Assembly: GCF_008123965.1 (NCBI RefSeq)
Contig: NZ_VSTH01000050.1
Location: 1-64,000, forward strand
DNA length: 64,000 bases
Origin: Bradyrhizobium hipponense
GTDB taxonomy: Bacteria > Pseudomonadota > Alphaproteobacteria > Rhizobiales > Xanthobacteraceae
Reading direction: 5' to 3'
The notes beneath the pieces were generated by a model. It ran no database searches, had not been told where the DNA came from, and saw only the letters and a list, made by a program, of their open reading frames with translations. The position numbers and the translations under genes are program-made. Positions 14,869-24,353 of the stretch are shown piece after piece; the stretch's first letter is position 1, and each line of letters begins with the position of its first letter.

Positions 14869-15450
14869 TTAATTGCAGATATTTCGATACGCGCTTGACG
14901 CCGCCGACCCCGACTTGCCGTCGACAACGTATGCTTCATCCTCCCTCACGAGATACAGAAATGGTCTCTCTCCAACCTCGCCTGACGCGGTTATCTTTTT
15001 CAGACGCCCGCAAATCGTATCCACAGGGCGTCCAAGCGTGTTCTTTCGCAGCGCGCGCTTCATATCGCTGAATTCGACCGATCCTGGGTCCTCCAACTTC
15101 GATGCGATCGCAGCCTTTGCCTTGTCGAGGACAGGATCCGATTTTTCCGCGGGCCGTTCGGTTGTCGGGACGCTGATCCGCGTGCGCGGAGACGCGGCTT
15201 TGGCGCGATCGGCCGATCGATGCTTCTTGGGGGATGGCCTCTTGCCGGACCTTGCCGGGGTTGCAGAATTCGATTTGACGATTGCAGAATCCGGCGCCAA
15301 TGCCGCGGGCATCTGCTCCGCGGGTCGCGCGACCGCAACCCTGTCGAAACAGGGTCGTGACGCACACGCAGGGAAATACCCTCGGGAAGGCGCAAACCAG
15401 CCAAAGCCGATCAGGATTCCTGCCAGCGCTCCAACAAAAAGCAGTCCCAT
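14869..15450 (-). CDS. hypothetical protein with an N-terminal membrane anchor
   Basis: 193 residues. One hydrophobic span (LLFVGALAGILIGFGWF) is followed by a low-complexity Ala/Pro/Lys/Arg region (residues 40-105). A compact C-terminal domain follows (KAKAAIASKLEDPGSVEFSD, then DTICGRLKKITASGEVG and FLYLVREDEAYVVDG). The last domain recurs in many small rhizobial exported proteins; its role is unknown to me. It is on the same strand as the LuxR gene, 213 bases upstream of it. Confidence 0.6.
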   Translation of the reverse strand: MGLLFVGALAGILIGFGWFAPSRGYFPACASRPCFDRVAVARPAEQMPAALAPDSAIVKSNSATPARSGKRPSPKKHRSADRAKAASPRTRISVPTTERPAEKSDPVLDKAKAAIASKLEDPGSVEFSDMKRALRKNTLGRPVDTICGRLKKITASGEVGERPFLYLVREDEAYVVDGKSGSAASSAYRNICN

Positions 15451-15952
15451 CCGATTCCCCTCCTCGGGAGCTCGGCTCGCAATTGTTAACTAGGACTAAT
15501 TCCGCGCTGGTGATCTATCTGTTGCGCAAAAGCGTTAAACGCTCATTAAGCGCGACGGCGGGGCGGCACCTGCCTGGACGGATCGGTCAGATCCATTGCC
15601 ACGATTGCTGCACACCGCAATCGAGAAAGCGACCGTGGCCGAACCGGTCCGCTTCAGGTATTTCGGCAGCTTGCTCGTCCCAGTGTACGCCGTCCAAGGA
15701 GCGCCGCATCACGCGCTAGGATCATGAGCATGTGGTCGAGGAGGTTCAGAGACGGCTTGATTCCAATCCCGATGCGCCTACCAGATGATGGGCGATGGGC
15801 CGATCGATTTAATCTTCGTCCGCGGAATGATCACACATGTGGAATTCCTGCATGAGCTTCCGAGTTACGCCGATTTTCTGCGGCGCCCCTCAGGCAGTCA
15901 GTCACGTCGTCCGGCGACCTCCGCTCTTCTGCGGGCCATCCGCTCGACGGCC
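15451..15952. other. no supported gene
   Basis: About 500 bases between the anchored protein and the integrase remnant. Open frames of 100-145 codons here have atypical composition, and none carries a recognisable motif or a ribosome binding site. AAGCGTTAAACGCTCATTAA near 15530 is the only AT-richer patch and may belong to a promoter for the leftward gene. Confidence 0.4.
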
Positions 15953-17207
15953 CTATCCTGCCCTGCGGTCTTCCAATTGGATCACATTGGTCCCCGTGAG
16001 GAATGCGGCCCAATCCTTCATGAGCGCCCGTCGCTTTTCCAGCTTTTGGCCTCGCTGATAGGCCGCGGTCGTCTCGCTCTTGTACTTGTGGGCTAGCGCG
16101 GCCTCGCGTACGCCGTCCGGATAGTCGGTGCATTCCTCAGCCCAAGTTGCGAAGGTTGACCGGAAGCCATGCACCGTCACGTGTCCATAGACTAGACGAT
16201 CAAGTACTGCGAGCATCGCGTTTTCTGAGAATGCTCCGCCATCGGGATTGGTGAAAATCAGTTCGCCTTGGCGACCATCGCGCATGTCGTCAAGCACCGC
16301 TAACGCGGGATTTGTCAACGGAACATAGTGGTCCTGGTCCATCTTCATTCGCGCGCCAGGGATTTGGAGTTCGGCCGATCGATTTCAGACCACAGCCCCT
16401 CTACTGCCTCGTTGGTGCGGCAAGCCGTGAAGATTAGGAAGCGTAACATGGCGGCCGCTGTGCCCGGCGCGCCGGCTGGGAGCTTCATAAATGCCGGCGC
16501 CTCGGCATAGGGCAAAGCGGGATGATGCCGAACAACTCGCTTTGAGCGGTTTGGCAGCTTTTCGCGCATCTGCCGCGTAAGTTCGGCCGGGTTGCGGAAA
16601 TCCGCATCATCGATATCGACGCTCTTCGCAATGATGGTTTCGATCCGGCCGCGGACGCGGTTCGCGGTCTCCCGCTTCTCCACCCAGATGGGCACCAGCA
16701 GATCGTAGATGTGGCTCGGCTTGATCTCCGGGATTGTTAGCTTGCCAATGGTTGCATAGGCGTAGCGCTTAAGGGAAGACGGCCACTGATTGCGATGCTT
16801 CTCGCTCCAAGTCGACCAGTTCGCCTTGATGTAAGCTTCCGCACATTCCTCAAAGGTCGGTAGTACCACGTTGGCCTCGACGACTTTAGCCTCTTCGCGT
16901 GCTTTTCGCCGTTCCTAGACGATGTCGACACCGGCCGTGCTGCGATCGCCTTTCACGCGCAGCCGGGCCGTCCCCGGGCAAGCCGCGCGTCCTTTAGCGA
17001 TACATCCCGGAACGAGCCGAGACCGTGCCACCGCTCTTTACCGTCTTTCCAATATCGATATGACCAGCTCTTCGATGTCGGGCCGGTGACGATCAAGTAA
17101 AGGCCGTCGCCATCGGCGTACTTGCCGGGCTTGACGAGGCGCTCGATGTCGAGGGGTTTAAACCGTCCAGCCATTGTTCCTCCCAGAAAATCATCCTCCG
17201 AACCCAC
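15953..17207 (-). pseudogene. tyrosine recombinase (phage/island integrase), broken in several places
   Basis: Reading leftwards from ATG near 17174, MAGRFKPLDIERLVKPGKYA begins the typical N-terminal arm-binding domain (DUF4102 type), ending SLKDARLARG. The frame then shifts (RVKGDRSTAGVDIV) and meets TAG at 16917-16919, after which ERRKAREEAKVVEANVVLPT leads to the core-binding and catalytic parts. The catalytic Arg box is intact (ACRTNEAVEGLW). A second frameshift lies near 16355-16370. Past it are the box-II HGFRSTFATWAEE and the nucleophile region AAYQRGQKLEKRR. All parts of one roughly 410-residue integrase are present but cannot be made as one chain. Confidence 0.85.
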
Positions 17208-17211
17208 GGTC

Positions 17212-18297
17212 TTAAGCTACGGTCAGTGACCCGATCAGGAAGAACACCGACGAACTGCGAAGTACAGTCTTTCGGTATAAGTCACTGAATTTGCTGTGGA
17301 GTTCGAACGACCACGAACAGTGGCGAACAATATACTGGCGGAAGGGGTGGAAGCCTTGCGGTAGGACATGGATGAGGAATCTGCGGATGAACTCGCCGGT
17401 AGCAAGTGTCGTGACCTTCTGACGATCACGACCATCGGCACGATAGTCCTTCCATCGGAAGGTGACGCGGGTGCGGTCGCAGGCGATCAACCGGCTGTTG
17501 GCGATGGCGACGCGGTGGGTATAGCGCGACAGGTAGGCCAGCACGGCCTGTGGCCCGCCGAACGGGCGCTTGGCATAGACCACCCATTCGGCGCGGCGTA
17601 GCGGTGCCACATATATCGCGAATGCCTGCGGGTCGGCGAGACCGGTATGATCGCCGAAGAACATCAGGAGGCCGGCTCTGTGGGCCGCGATCAGCCTCTC
17701 CAGGAACAACCGGCGGGACAGGCGCGAGAGCACGCGCACCGGCAGAAAGAAGCCGGGCCGGGACGCCACCCAGCGCTCGCCGTCGAGCGAGATGCCACCG
17801 CCCGGCACGATCATGTGGACGTGCGGGTGATGGGTCATGGCCGAGCCCCAGGTATGGAGAACCGAGGTGATGCCAACGCCGAGATGCTTGGGGTCGGCGG
17901 CGATCGTGGTCAGGGTCTCGGCCGAGGCCTTGAACAAGAGATCGTAGACGATCGCCTTGTTCTGGTAGGCGATATCGCCGATGGCCGCTGGCAGTGTGAA
18001 CACGACATGATAGTACGGCACCGGCAGCAGATCAGCCTCGCGCGCCGCCAGCTATTGCTTTGCCGCAGCCTCCTGGCACTTCGCGCAATGCCGGTTGCGA
18101 CAGGAGTTGTACGCGATGGTGGTATAGGCGCAGTCCTCGCAGCGCGCGACATGACCACCGAGCGCCGCCGTGCGGCAGTTCTCGATCGCCGACATCACCT
18201 TGAGTTGGCCGAGGCTCACATGACCGGCATTGGCCCGGCGCCAAGCCGGTCCGTGGCCGCGAAAAATGTCTGCGACCTCCAGCGATGGACGCGGCAC
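17212..18297 (-). pseudogene. IS91-family transposase (HUH, rolling-circle), interrupted
   Basis: From a GTG near 18297 the product begins VPRPSLEVADIFRGHGPAWR and continues through the N-terminal zinc-binding block (CEDCAYTTIAYNSCRNRHC). A TAG at about 18051-18053 stands where the family has Trp before LAAREADLLPV. The frame resumes with YYHVVFTLP, the HUH motif HHPHVHMIVPGGG and the catalytic Tyr region AYLSRYTHRVAIAN. After GFHPFRQY the C-terminus no longer matches the family, so the 3' part is replaced or shifted. The element directly abuts the integrase start. Confidence 0.8.
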
Positions 18298-18308
18298 GCG
18301 AGCCGCGC

Positions 18309-18410
18309 TTAAGCGGGCGGCTCGACCTTTTCGATCTTGCGGGCGATATGCTCCAGCGGGCTCATAACCTGTTGGATCGTCTTGGTGGTTGTCGAAACCC
18401 CTCGATCTCA
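18309..18410 (-). pseudogene. 3' end of an ORF upstream of the IS91 transposase
   Basis: The frame ends STTTKTIQQVMSPLEHIARK and then IEKVEPPA at TAA 18309-18311, 12 bases before the transposase start. IS91 relatives often carry a second ORF in this position. Only the last 30 or so codons remain; the family cannot be fixed. Confidence 0.35.
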
Positions 18411-18609
18411 AGACAGGACGCCCTGTTGCGCTATCCTCTTGGCTCCGCCGTCAGCCGCAGCGTGCTACCGCGCGAGCGGTTTAGTCCATTGGCCCGTTTC
18501 GGAAGTGCCGTGACCTGTGACTTGAGTCTGAAATGAGCGCCAAAGCGGACATCTGGCGATCAATCTGAATTTGCGGGCTCACACCATATTTTTTCACGCT
18601 GTCGGCCAT

Positions 18610-19317
18610 CTAAGGCTTAGACATAACCACCCGCGTCAGCATCGGAAAATGTTTGTTGCCGCCCGAGAACGGCGGGAACTGGACGAAGTCCGCGCGCATG
18701 CGCTTGATGACGTCGGAGCTCAGCGCGCGCGAAAGCGCTGCCGGGCTGTCGAACACCAGCTTGTTGCGCTGCATGTACTCGACCCTTTGCGACGGCAGCC
18801 GGTCGACCCAATCAATGCGTGTATAGATCTCGATCTGACGGATGTCCGGGAAGGTCCGCATGATCGACGGGTGATGCTCCAGATAGTGCAGGTGCCAGGC
18901 GTTCAGGTCTTCCGCCGGCCCGGGGTAGTGAACGAGGTAGCTGCACGGGATGGCCGCAGCATCCGGATGCGCGGCGACGTCGACGGGAAACGGGCGCGTC
19001 AGCATCACCTGATGCGTGACGTCCAATCCGGTGAGACTCGACAATCCGGCACCCGTCGCCAGGCTGGCAAGTACGCCGCCGCGATCCATTGCCGCCTCGC
19101 ATGCGAACAGGTTCGAAAATCGCAATTGAAGCGCAAACACGGGACCGGATCCATCGGCCTTGTAGGGATGATCGACCGACTGTTCCAGCGGATTGAACAG
19201 CAAGCCCTCCGTCATGTCCGGGATCGATCCGACCAACTCGGCTGCGGCGGCAACTTCGTCGGGATGAATCCGCCGTTCGCTTGCCAGATCGGAGAACGAC
19301 ATGAACAGTGAGATCAC
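18610..19317 (-). CDS. EthD-domain protein
   Basis: 235 residues starting at GTG 19317, which overlaps the stop of the thioesterase gene (GTGA). The C-terminal half has the small alpha/beta barrel features of EthD/dimeric ferredoxin-like proteins (SYLVHYPGPAEDLNAWHLHY, LEHHPSIMRTFPDIRQIEIY). The first half is a partly repeated barrel (FALQLRFSNLFACEAAM). No cofactor motif is visible. Last gene of the gentisate operon. EthD-like proteins often aid catabolic oxygenases or act as isomerases; a maleylpyruvate-isomerase-like or product-handling role is possible but speculative. Confidence 0.65.
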   Translation of the reverse strand: MISLFMSFSDLASERRIHPDEVAAAAELVGSIPDMTEGLLFNPLEQSVDHPYKADGSGPVFALQLRFSNLFACEAAMDRGGVLASLATGAGLSSLTGLDVTHQVMLTRPFPVDVAAHPDAAAIPCSYLVHYPGPAEDLNAWHLHYLEHHPSIMRTFPDIRQIEIYTRIDWVDRLPSQRVEYMQRNKLVFDSPAALSRALSSDVIKRMRADFVQFPPFSGGNKHFPMLTRVVMSKP

Positions 19318-19751
19318 GACGGTGCCACCTGCGTTGCCTCATCCGCGTGCAGATGCGCCACGAGCGCGGCGCGAATATCATCGGGCCAGGGAATCGCGTG
19401 ATGATCCACCAGCGATGTCGCAGCAAGGATCTGGCGTGCACGCCAGCGTACGCCATCTGCGCCCGAGACCACATGCGCCAAGTGGAGCGATGCCCGGCCG
19501 ACCCTCCCTACGCGCAGCTTGAACGTGAGGAGATTGCCAAACATCGACGGCCGGGAAAAATCGCAGGTCAGATGCACGGTGGGCGTGCCGATCTTCCGCA
19601 CCGTGATCAAATCCGGCCAGGGAAATCCGATTCCCGCCCAGAAGTCCTCGACGACTCCGTTGAGCATGTTCAGATAGGACGGGAAGTAGGCGATTCCGGA
19701 GGGATCGCAGTCCGCGAACCGCAGCTTGCGGTCGAACGAGAGCGCCGTCAT
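19314..19751 (-). CDS. acyl-CoA thioesterase, 4-hydroxybenzoyl-CoA type (hotdog fold)
   Basis: 145 residues. RFADCDPSGIAYFPSYLNML carries the active-site Asp in the same context (DCDPxGIxxxPxY) as Pseudomonas-type 4-hydroxybenzoyl-CoA thioesterase. The central hotdog helix and strands follow (VHLTCDFSRPSMFG, LTFKLRVGRVGRASLHLAH). It would hydrolyse a (hydroxy)aroyl-CoA to free acid in the cytoplasm. The start overlaps the FAH gene stop (ATGA), and the stop overlaps the EthD gene start. Next to a gentisate dioxygenase it points to release of gentisate or a related acid from its CoA thioester. Confidence 0.8.
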   Translation of the reverse strand: MTALSFDRKLRFADCDPSGIAYFPSYLNMLNGVVEDFWAGIGFPWPDLITVRKIGTPTVHLTCDFSRPSMFGNLLTFKLRVGRVGRASLHLAHVVSGADGVRWRARQILAATSLVDHHAIPWPDDIRAALVAHLHADEATQVAPS

Positions 19752-20659
19752 CAGATCGCGACGACGGGATGCCGGATGACACCGACGCCGTCGACCCCGG
19801 CCTCCACCACGTCGCCCGGCCACAGCCATTCCTGCGGGGTCATGCCTGCGCCGACCCCTTCCGGCGTTCCCGTCGCGATGATGTCGCCGGGCTCGAGCGT
19901 CATTCCCGACGAAATGTCGGCAATCAGGGCCGGAACATCGAAGATCATGTACTTGGTGTTGGAATCCTGTTTCGTAACTCCGTTCTTCGTCAGCCATAGC
20001 CGCAGGTCATGTGGATCTGGAATCTCGTCCGAGGTCACGATGCAGGGGCCGAACGGCGCATAGGTATCCATGCCCTTGGAGAAGATCCATTGGCCGGCAC
20101 GGCGATTGTCGCGCGCGGAGACGTCGATCATCACCGAATAGCCGAAGACGTGGTCCATCGCTTTCTCGACCGGGATGCGGGTCGCGGTCTTGCCGATGAT
20201 GACGGCGAGCTCGACTTCCCAGTCGAGCTGCTGCGTCATCTTCGCATTGTGCTGGATCGCCGCGCCCGGACCGATGACGGAGGTCGGCGGCTTGGAGAAG
20301 ACGACCGGCTGCTTCGGCAGATCCTTGTCCGTATCCAGGCTCTTGGCGGATTCCGCGACATGCGCGCGGTAGTTCAGCCCGATGCCGAAGATGTTCTTTC
20401 GTGGCCGCGGGATCGGCGCCTGCAGCTTCACATCCTCGACCGGAACGGCGGAGCCGACCGGCAAGCGACGATTGGCATCGTCAAGGCAGTTCCTGAGTGC
20501 GGGCAGCAGCGTCACGCTGTTGTCGATGAATGACAGCATGTCGCTCGGCGATGCAAGGCCATGCGACGCACCGAAGCGCTCGACATCCACAACCAATCCA
20601 TCAACGAGGACCCCGAGGCGGGCGCCGCTGGAGCCCAAAGTGTAGGTAACAAGGCGCAT
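19751..20659 (-). CDS. fumarylacetoacetate hydrolase-family protein, probable fumarylpyruvate hydrolase
   Basis: 302 residues. An N-terminal cap domain (to about residue 85) is followed by the FAH catalytic domain: NIFGIGLNYRAHVAES, metal-ligand Glu residues in LDWEVELAVIIGK, and MIDVSARDNRRAGQW with the catalytic Asp. SKGMDTYAPFGPCIVT and DIIATGTPEGVGAG follow. In gentisate pathways this family splits fumarylpyruvate into fumarate and pyruvate; related members cleave maleylpyruvate or oxaloacetate. It lies 42 bases after the dioxygenase stop on the same strand, the usual order. Confidence 0.85.
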   Translation of the reverse strand: MRLVTYTLGSSGARLGVLVDGLVVDVERFGASHGLASPSDMLSFIDNSVTLLPALRNCLDDANRRLPVGSAVPVEDVKLQAPIPRPRKNIFGIGLNYRAHVAESAKSLDTDKDLPKQPVVFSKPPTSVIGPGAAIQHNAKMTQQLDWEVELAVIIGKTATRIPVEKAMDHVFGYSVMIDVSARDNRRAGQWIFSKGMDTYAPFGPCIVTSDEIPDPHDLRLWLTKNGVTKQDSNTKYMIFDVPALIADISSGMTLEPGDIIATGTPEGVGAGMTPQEWLWPGDVVEAGVDGVGVIRHPVVAI

Positions 20660-20701
20660 GAAGCTTTATCCGGCTCGTTCGGTTGAATTCTGCAAGTGAC
20701 G

Positions 20702-21808
20702 TCAGGCGGCAACTGGTTGGTGGCCCGCATTGTCGCCATAGGCCTCTTCCCGGTAGAAGCCGAGACTTTCGATGACGGGCAGGTCGTTGAAGCAGAACAG
20801 ACAAGCGTCCTCGCTGTTCGAGGCGTTGCCGTGCTCGTGCCAGGCCCAGGACGGAACGCAGAAGATGTCGCGCTCCTGCCATTCGAAGCGCTTGCCACCG
20901 ATCACGGAATAGCCGCGGCCCTTGGCCACCTGGTAGATGAAGCTGCCGGTGTGCCGATGCGACTTCGTTCGTTCGCCCGGCCGCAGCAACTGCATGCTGG
21001 CGCCGATCGTCTGCATCACGTGTCCGCCGGTGACCGGATTGACGTAGTTCATGAGGATGCCGTCGTAAGGCGAGCCATCGGTCGCGGCGGCATATTTCCG
21101 CAAGGAGTCGTAGGTCGGCTCCCACTCGTACTTGAACATGGGGGAATAGCCCTTCGACCATTTCGAGCCGGCCGGGCGAAGACCGGGATTGCCCCAGGTC
21201 TTGGTCGTGCCGTCCACGGGATAGCCGGATTCTTCCTGCTGAACCTTGGGATGGACCGCGAAGAAGTTCGCTTCCAGCGCATTGACCAGCGGAATGTCGA
21301 GGCCATCCTGCCAGATGCAGACCGAGCCGTTGCCATCGACCCCATGCTCGTGCCAGGTGCCGTTCGGCGTGAGCACAAAATCCCGCGCCCCTAGCGTCAT
21401 CTTGTGACCGTCGACGACGGTGTAGGCGCCCGAACCTTCCATGATGAAGCGCAAGGCCGAGGCCGAGTGCGCGTGGGCCGAGGCGACCTCGCCGGGATGC
21501 ATGACCTGCAAGCCCGAGTAGAGCCAGCCGACGGCTGCCGATACGTCGCGACGACCGGGATTGTTGAGATAGATCACCCGGCGCCCCGCCTTTTCCGGAG
21601 ACACCAGCTCTACCGATCGCAGCACGTGTTCGCGCAGGTCGTCATAGCGCCAGAGCACGGGAATGGACGCCGATTGCGGCTGCCATGGCTCGATCTTGTT
21701 GGCGACCGTCCACAATGCACCGGCTTCGTATCTCTCGAGATCCTTGTAGTAGGCCTTGAGTTCCGGGGTGTCCTCGACATTGGCCCGGCCGATCACGTTT
21801 TCGCGCAT
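20702..21808 (-). CDS. gentisate 1,2-dioxygenase (double cupin)
   Basis: 368 residues from ATG 21808, chosen because GGAGG sits directly before it. Two cupin domains: the first holds the iron ligands in HPGEVASAHAHSASALRF, the second GERTKSHRHTGSFIYQVAKG. SAVGWLYSGLQVM and WHEHGNxS are typical of the gentisate / 1-hydroxy-2-naphthoate / salicylate dioxygenase group. It opens the ring of gentisate between C1 and C2 to give maleylpyruvate. First gene of a four-gene operon, divergent from iorA. Exact ring substrate is not fixed by sequence; 5-substituted salicylates and hydroxynaphthoate are alternatives. Confidence 0.85.
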   Translation of the reverse strand: MRENVIGRANVEDTPELKAYYKDLERYEAGALWTVANKIEPWQPQSASIPVLWRYDDLREHVLRSVELVSPEKAGRRVIYLNNPGRRDVSAAVGWLYSGLQVMHPGEVASAHAHSASALRFIMEGSGAYTVVDGHKMTLGARDFVLTPNGTWHEHGVDGNGSVCIWQDGLDIPLVNALEANFFAVHPKVQQEESGYPVDGTTKTWGNPGLRPAGSKWSKGYSPMFKYEWEPTYDSLRKYAAATDGSPYDGILMNYVNPVTGGHVMQTIGASMQLLRPGERTKSHRHTGSFIYQVAKGRGYSVIGGKRFEWQERDIFCVPSWAWHEHGNASNSEDACLFCFNDLPVIESLGFYREEAYGDNAGHQPVAA

Positions 21809-21959
21809 CTCATCCTCCAAGTCCTGTTTCCAAGTCCTGTCTTATGACGTCGCTGGATCGAAGCGTGCCCGTCCGTCGATGGCTTTGCCAAGCCAGGATC
21901 GATGATCCAGTTCCAAACAGGCGATGGCCGGGACCAGCATCTCGGACGGTCGGCGGGAC

Positions 21960-22079
21960 GTGCGCCATTGGCCTCGCCTCGTAGGCTGCGGAAGCCGGCT
22001 TGTCGGCGGTCGCGCTCGCGTTAAAATGCTCAGATGAAGCCTGCACGGCGGCAGCCTTGAAGCGAGGCAGCTTGAGCAT
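21960..22079 (-). pseudogene. nitrilase N-terminal remnant
   Basis: In the 385-base gap between the dioxygenase and iorA, the minus strand reads LPRFKAAAVQASSEHFNAS and then TADK. This matches the start of aliphatic/aromatic nitrilases (FKxAAVQAxPVxFDxxxTVDK). The match fades within about 40 codons, and the catalytic Glu, Lys and Cys regions are absent. Nitrilases convert nitriles such as indole-3-acetonitrile to acids. The remnant suggests that one once belonged to this cluster. Confidence 0.4.
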
Positions 22080-22141
22080 CGGCCCTACCCTGTCGCTGGC
22101 TCGCGACCGCTCCCGAAACGAGGTTGGCAGCATGCCCGGCG

Positions 22142-22182
22142 TTGACTTACTTCACATGTAAAAGTATGTTAATGCATATTTC
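22142..22182 (+). promoter_or_regulatory. iorA promoter with overlapping palindromic operator
   Basis: TTGACT (22142-22147) and TATGTT (22165-22170) are spaced by 17 bases, a good sigma-70-type promoter. AAAGTATG-N6-CATATTT (22161-22181) overlaps the -10 box and resembles the perfect AAATATATG-N6-CATATATTT at 32236-32259. MarR-family sites have this size and position, and two MarR genes lie downstream of iorB. GGAGG follows at 22185-22189, ahead of the start codon. Confidence 0.6.
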
Positions 22183-22193
22183 TGGAGGATGCA

Positions 22194-24353
22194 ATGGCTG
22201 AACGGTCTTTCGCTCGCGAAGTCGAAGATCTCCGGCTCGGCACGGGCGATACTTTCCGCGGCGAAGGCATCCTCGCCATCACCAAGGCCTTGCTGCAGTC
22301 CGGCGTCGCCTATGTCGGCGGCTACCAGGGCTCGCCGATCTCGCATCTGATGGACGTGCTCGCCGACGCCAAGGACGTGCTCGACGATCTCGGCGTCGTG
22401 TTCCAGAGCTCGGCCAACGAAGCGGCCGCAGCCGCGATGCTCTCGGCATCCGTGATGTATCCGCTGCGCGGCGCGGTTGCCTGGAAGTCGACGGTCGGCA
22501 CCAATGTCGCTTCCGACGCGCTCGCCAATCTTGCCTCCGGCGGCGTCACCGGCGGCACTATGATCATCGTCGGCGAGGATTACGGCGAAGGCTCCTCGAT
22601 CATGCAGGAGCGCACCCACGCCTTCGCCATGAAATCGCAGATGTGGCTGCTCGATCCGCGGCCCGACCATGAATGCATCGTCAATCTGATCGAGAAGGGC
22701 TTTGAGCTCTCGGAGGCCTCGAACACCCCGGTGATGCTCGAGGTTCGCGTGCGCGCATGTCATATGCATGGCAGCTTCGCCTGCAAGGACAACGTCAAGC
22801 CAGGCTATTCCATCAAGGACGCGCTGAACAACCCCAAGCGGGATCTCGGGCGCATCGTGCTGCCGCCGGCGGCCTATGAGCATGAGCAGGAGAAGATCAA
22901 GACGCGGATGCCCGCGGCGATCGGCTTCATCCGCGACAACAAGCTGAACGAACGGATGGGGCCGGAACAGGGCAAGGTCGGCATCGTCATGCAGGGCGGC
23001 ATGTACAACAACGTGATTCGCGCACTGCAATATCTCGGCCTGTCGGACGCCTACGGCAACACCCAGGTTCCGCTCTACGTCATGAACGTCACCTACCCAG
23101 TGATCGACACTGAAGTCGCAGAGTTCTGCCTCGACAAGGAGGCCGTCCTCATCGTCGAGGAAGGCCAGCCGGAATATCTGGAGCAGGCGATCAACACGGT
23201 GCTGCGGCGCAAGGACATCAATGCGCGCGTCCACGGCAAGGACGTGCTGCCGATGGGCGGCGACTACACCGCGCAGGTCCTGCTCGGCGGCGTCAGAGAA
23301 TTCCTGGAAAAGACCGAGCCGCGGCTGCTCGGCAACCGGCCGCCGGCGCCGGACGCTGCTCCCGTGCTCAACCACCCCGCCGTCGAGAAGCTCAAGCAGG
23401 CCGTCCCGCAGCGCCCGCCGGGGCTCTGCACCGGCTGTCCGGAGCGACCGATTTTCGCCGCGATGAAGCTCGTCGAAGAGGAACTCGGCCAGCACCATGT
23501 CTCGGCCGACATCGGTTGCCATCTGTTCTCGATCCTGCCGCCCTTCAACATCGGCGCGACGACCATGGGCTTCGGCCTCGGCCCGGCCTCGACCTCGGCC
23601 TTCAACGTCAAGGCCGACAAGCGCTCGATCGCAGTGATGGGCGACGGCGGCTTCTGGCATAACGGACTGACCAGCGGCATCGGCAATGCCGTCTTCAACA
23701 AGCATGACGGCGTCTTCCTCATCGTCGACAACTACTACACCTCGGCGACCGGCGGTCAGGACATCCTGTCGTCGCGCGCCACCAACAAGCGGCGCAACAC
23801 CAACAATTCGATCGTCCAGGCCGTGAAGGGCATCGGCGGCCAATGGGTCCGCCAGATCGACCGCACCTACGACGTCGGCAAGATGCGCGACGTGCTGAAG
23901 GAGGCCCTGACCACCAGGGACGAAGGCCCCAAGGTCATCGTCGCCTCCTCTGAATGCATGCTGAACAAGCAGCGCCGCGTGAAGCCGCAGATCAACAAGG
24001 CAATCAAGGACGGGTTGCGCACCGTCAAGGAACGCTTCGGCGTCGACGAGGATGTTTGCACGGGCGATCACGCCTGCATCCGGCTCTCCGGCTGTCCCTC
24101 GCTTTCCGTGAAGCAGCTGGACGATCCCTTGCGGGACGATCCCGTTGCGGCGATCGACAATTCCTGCGTCGGATGCGGCAATTGCGGCGAGGTCGCCGAA
24201 GCCGCGGTGCTGTGCCCATCCTTCTATCGCGCCGACGTCATTCATAACCCGACCCGCTGGGACACGTTCAAATCGAAAATCGCCATGGCCGTGATCGGCT
24301 GGCTGCAACGGCGGCGCGATCGCGGGCGTCCGGCGCTCGAGGCGCTGGCATGA
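22194..24353 (+). CDS. iorA: indolepyruvate:ferredoxin oxidoreductase, alpha subunit
   Basis: 719 residues. It oxidatively decarboxylates arylpyruvates (indolepyruvate, phenylpyruvate and related) to aryl-acetyl-CoA, reducing ferredoxin. An N-terminal pyrimidine-binding part (GYQGSPISHLMDVL, with Glu in SSANEAAAAA) leads to a C-terminal thiamine diphosphate site (GDGGFWHNGLTSG, NAVFNKHDG and DNYYTSATGGQ). The tail carries an iron-sulphur region with CVGCGNCGEVAEAAVLCP and an irregular first motif (CTGDHACIRLSGC). GGAGG precedes ATG, and the stop overlaps iorB. In this cluster it may also make reduced ferredoxin for another step; no ferredoxin gene is nearby. Confidence 0.85.
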   Translation: MAERSFAREVEDLRLGTGDTFRGEGILAITKALLQSGVAYVGGYQGSPISHLMDVLADAKDVLDDLGVVFQSSANEAAAAAMLSASVMYPLRGAVAWKSTVGTNVASDALANLASGGVTGGTMIIVGEDYGEGSSIMQERTHAFAMKSQMWLLDPRPDHECIVNLIEKGFELSEASNTPVMLEVRVRACHMHGSFACKDNVKPGYSIKDALNNPKRDLGRIVLPPAAYEHEQEKIKTRMPAAIGFIRDNKLNERMGPEQGKVGIVMQGGMYNNVIRALQYLGLSDAYGNTQVPLYVMNVTYPVIDTEVAEFCLDKEAVLIVEEGQPEYLEQAINTVLRRKDINARVHGKDVLPMGGDYTAQVLLGGVREFLEKTEPRLLGNRPPAPDAAPVLNHPAVEKLKQAVPQRPPGLCTGCPERPIFAAMKLVEEELGQHHVSADIGCHLFSILPPFNIGATTMGFGLGPASTSAFNVKADKRSIAVMGDGGFWHNGLTSGIGNAVFNKHDGVFLIVDNYYTSATGGQDILSSRATNKRRNTNNSIVQAVKGIGGQWVRQIDRTYDVGKMRDVLKEALTTRDEGPKVIVASSECMLNKQRRVKPQINKAIKDGLRTVKERFGVDEDVCTGDHACIRLSGCPSLSVKQLDDPLRDDPVAAIDNSCVGCGNCGEVAEAAVLCPSFYRADVIHNPTRWDTFKSKIAMAVIGWLQRRRDRGRPALEALA

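Noticed and set aside
17368..18312. Plus-strand frames of 77-221 codons over the IS91 remnant
   Set aside because: Antisense shadows of the transposase.
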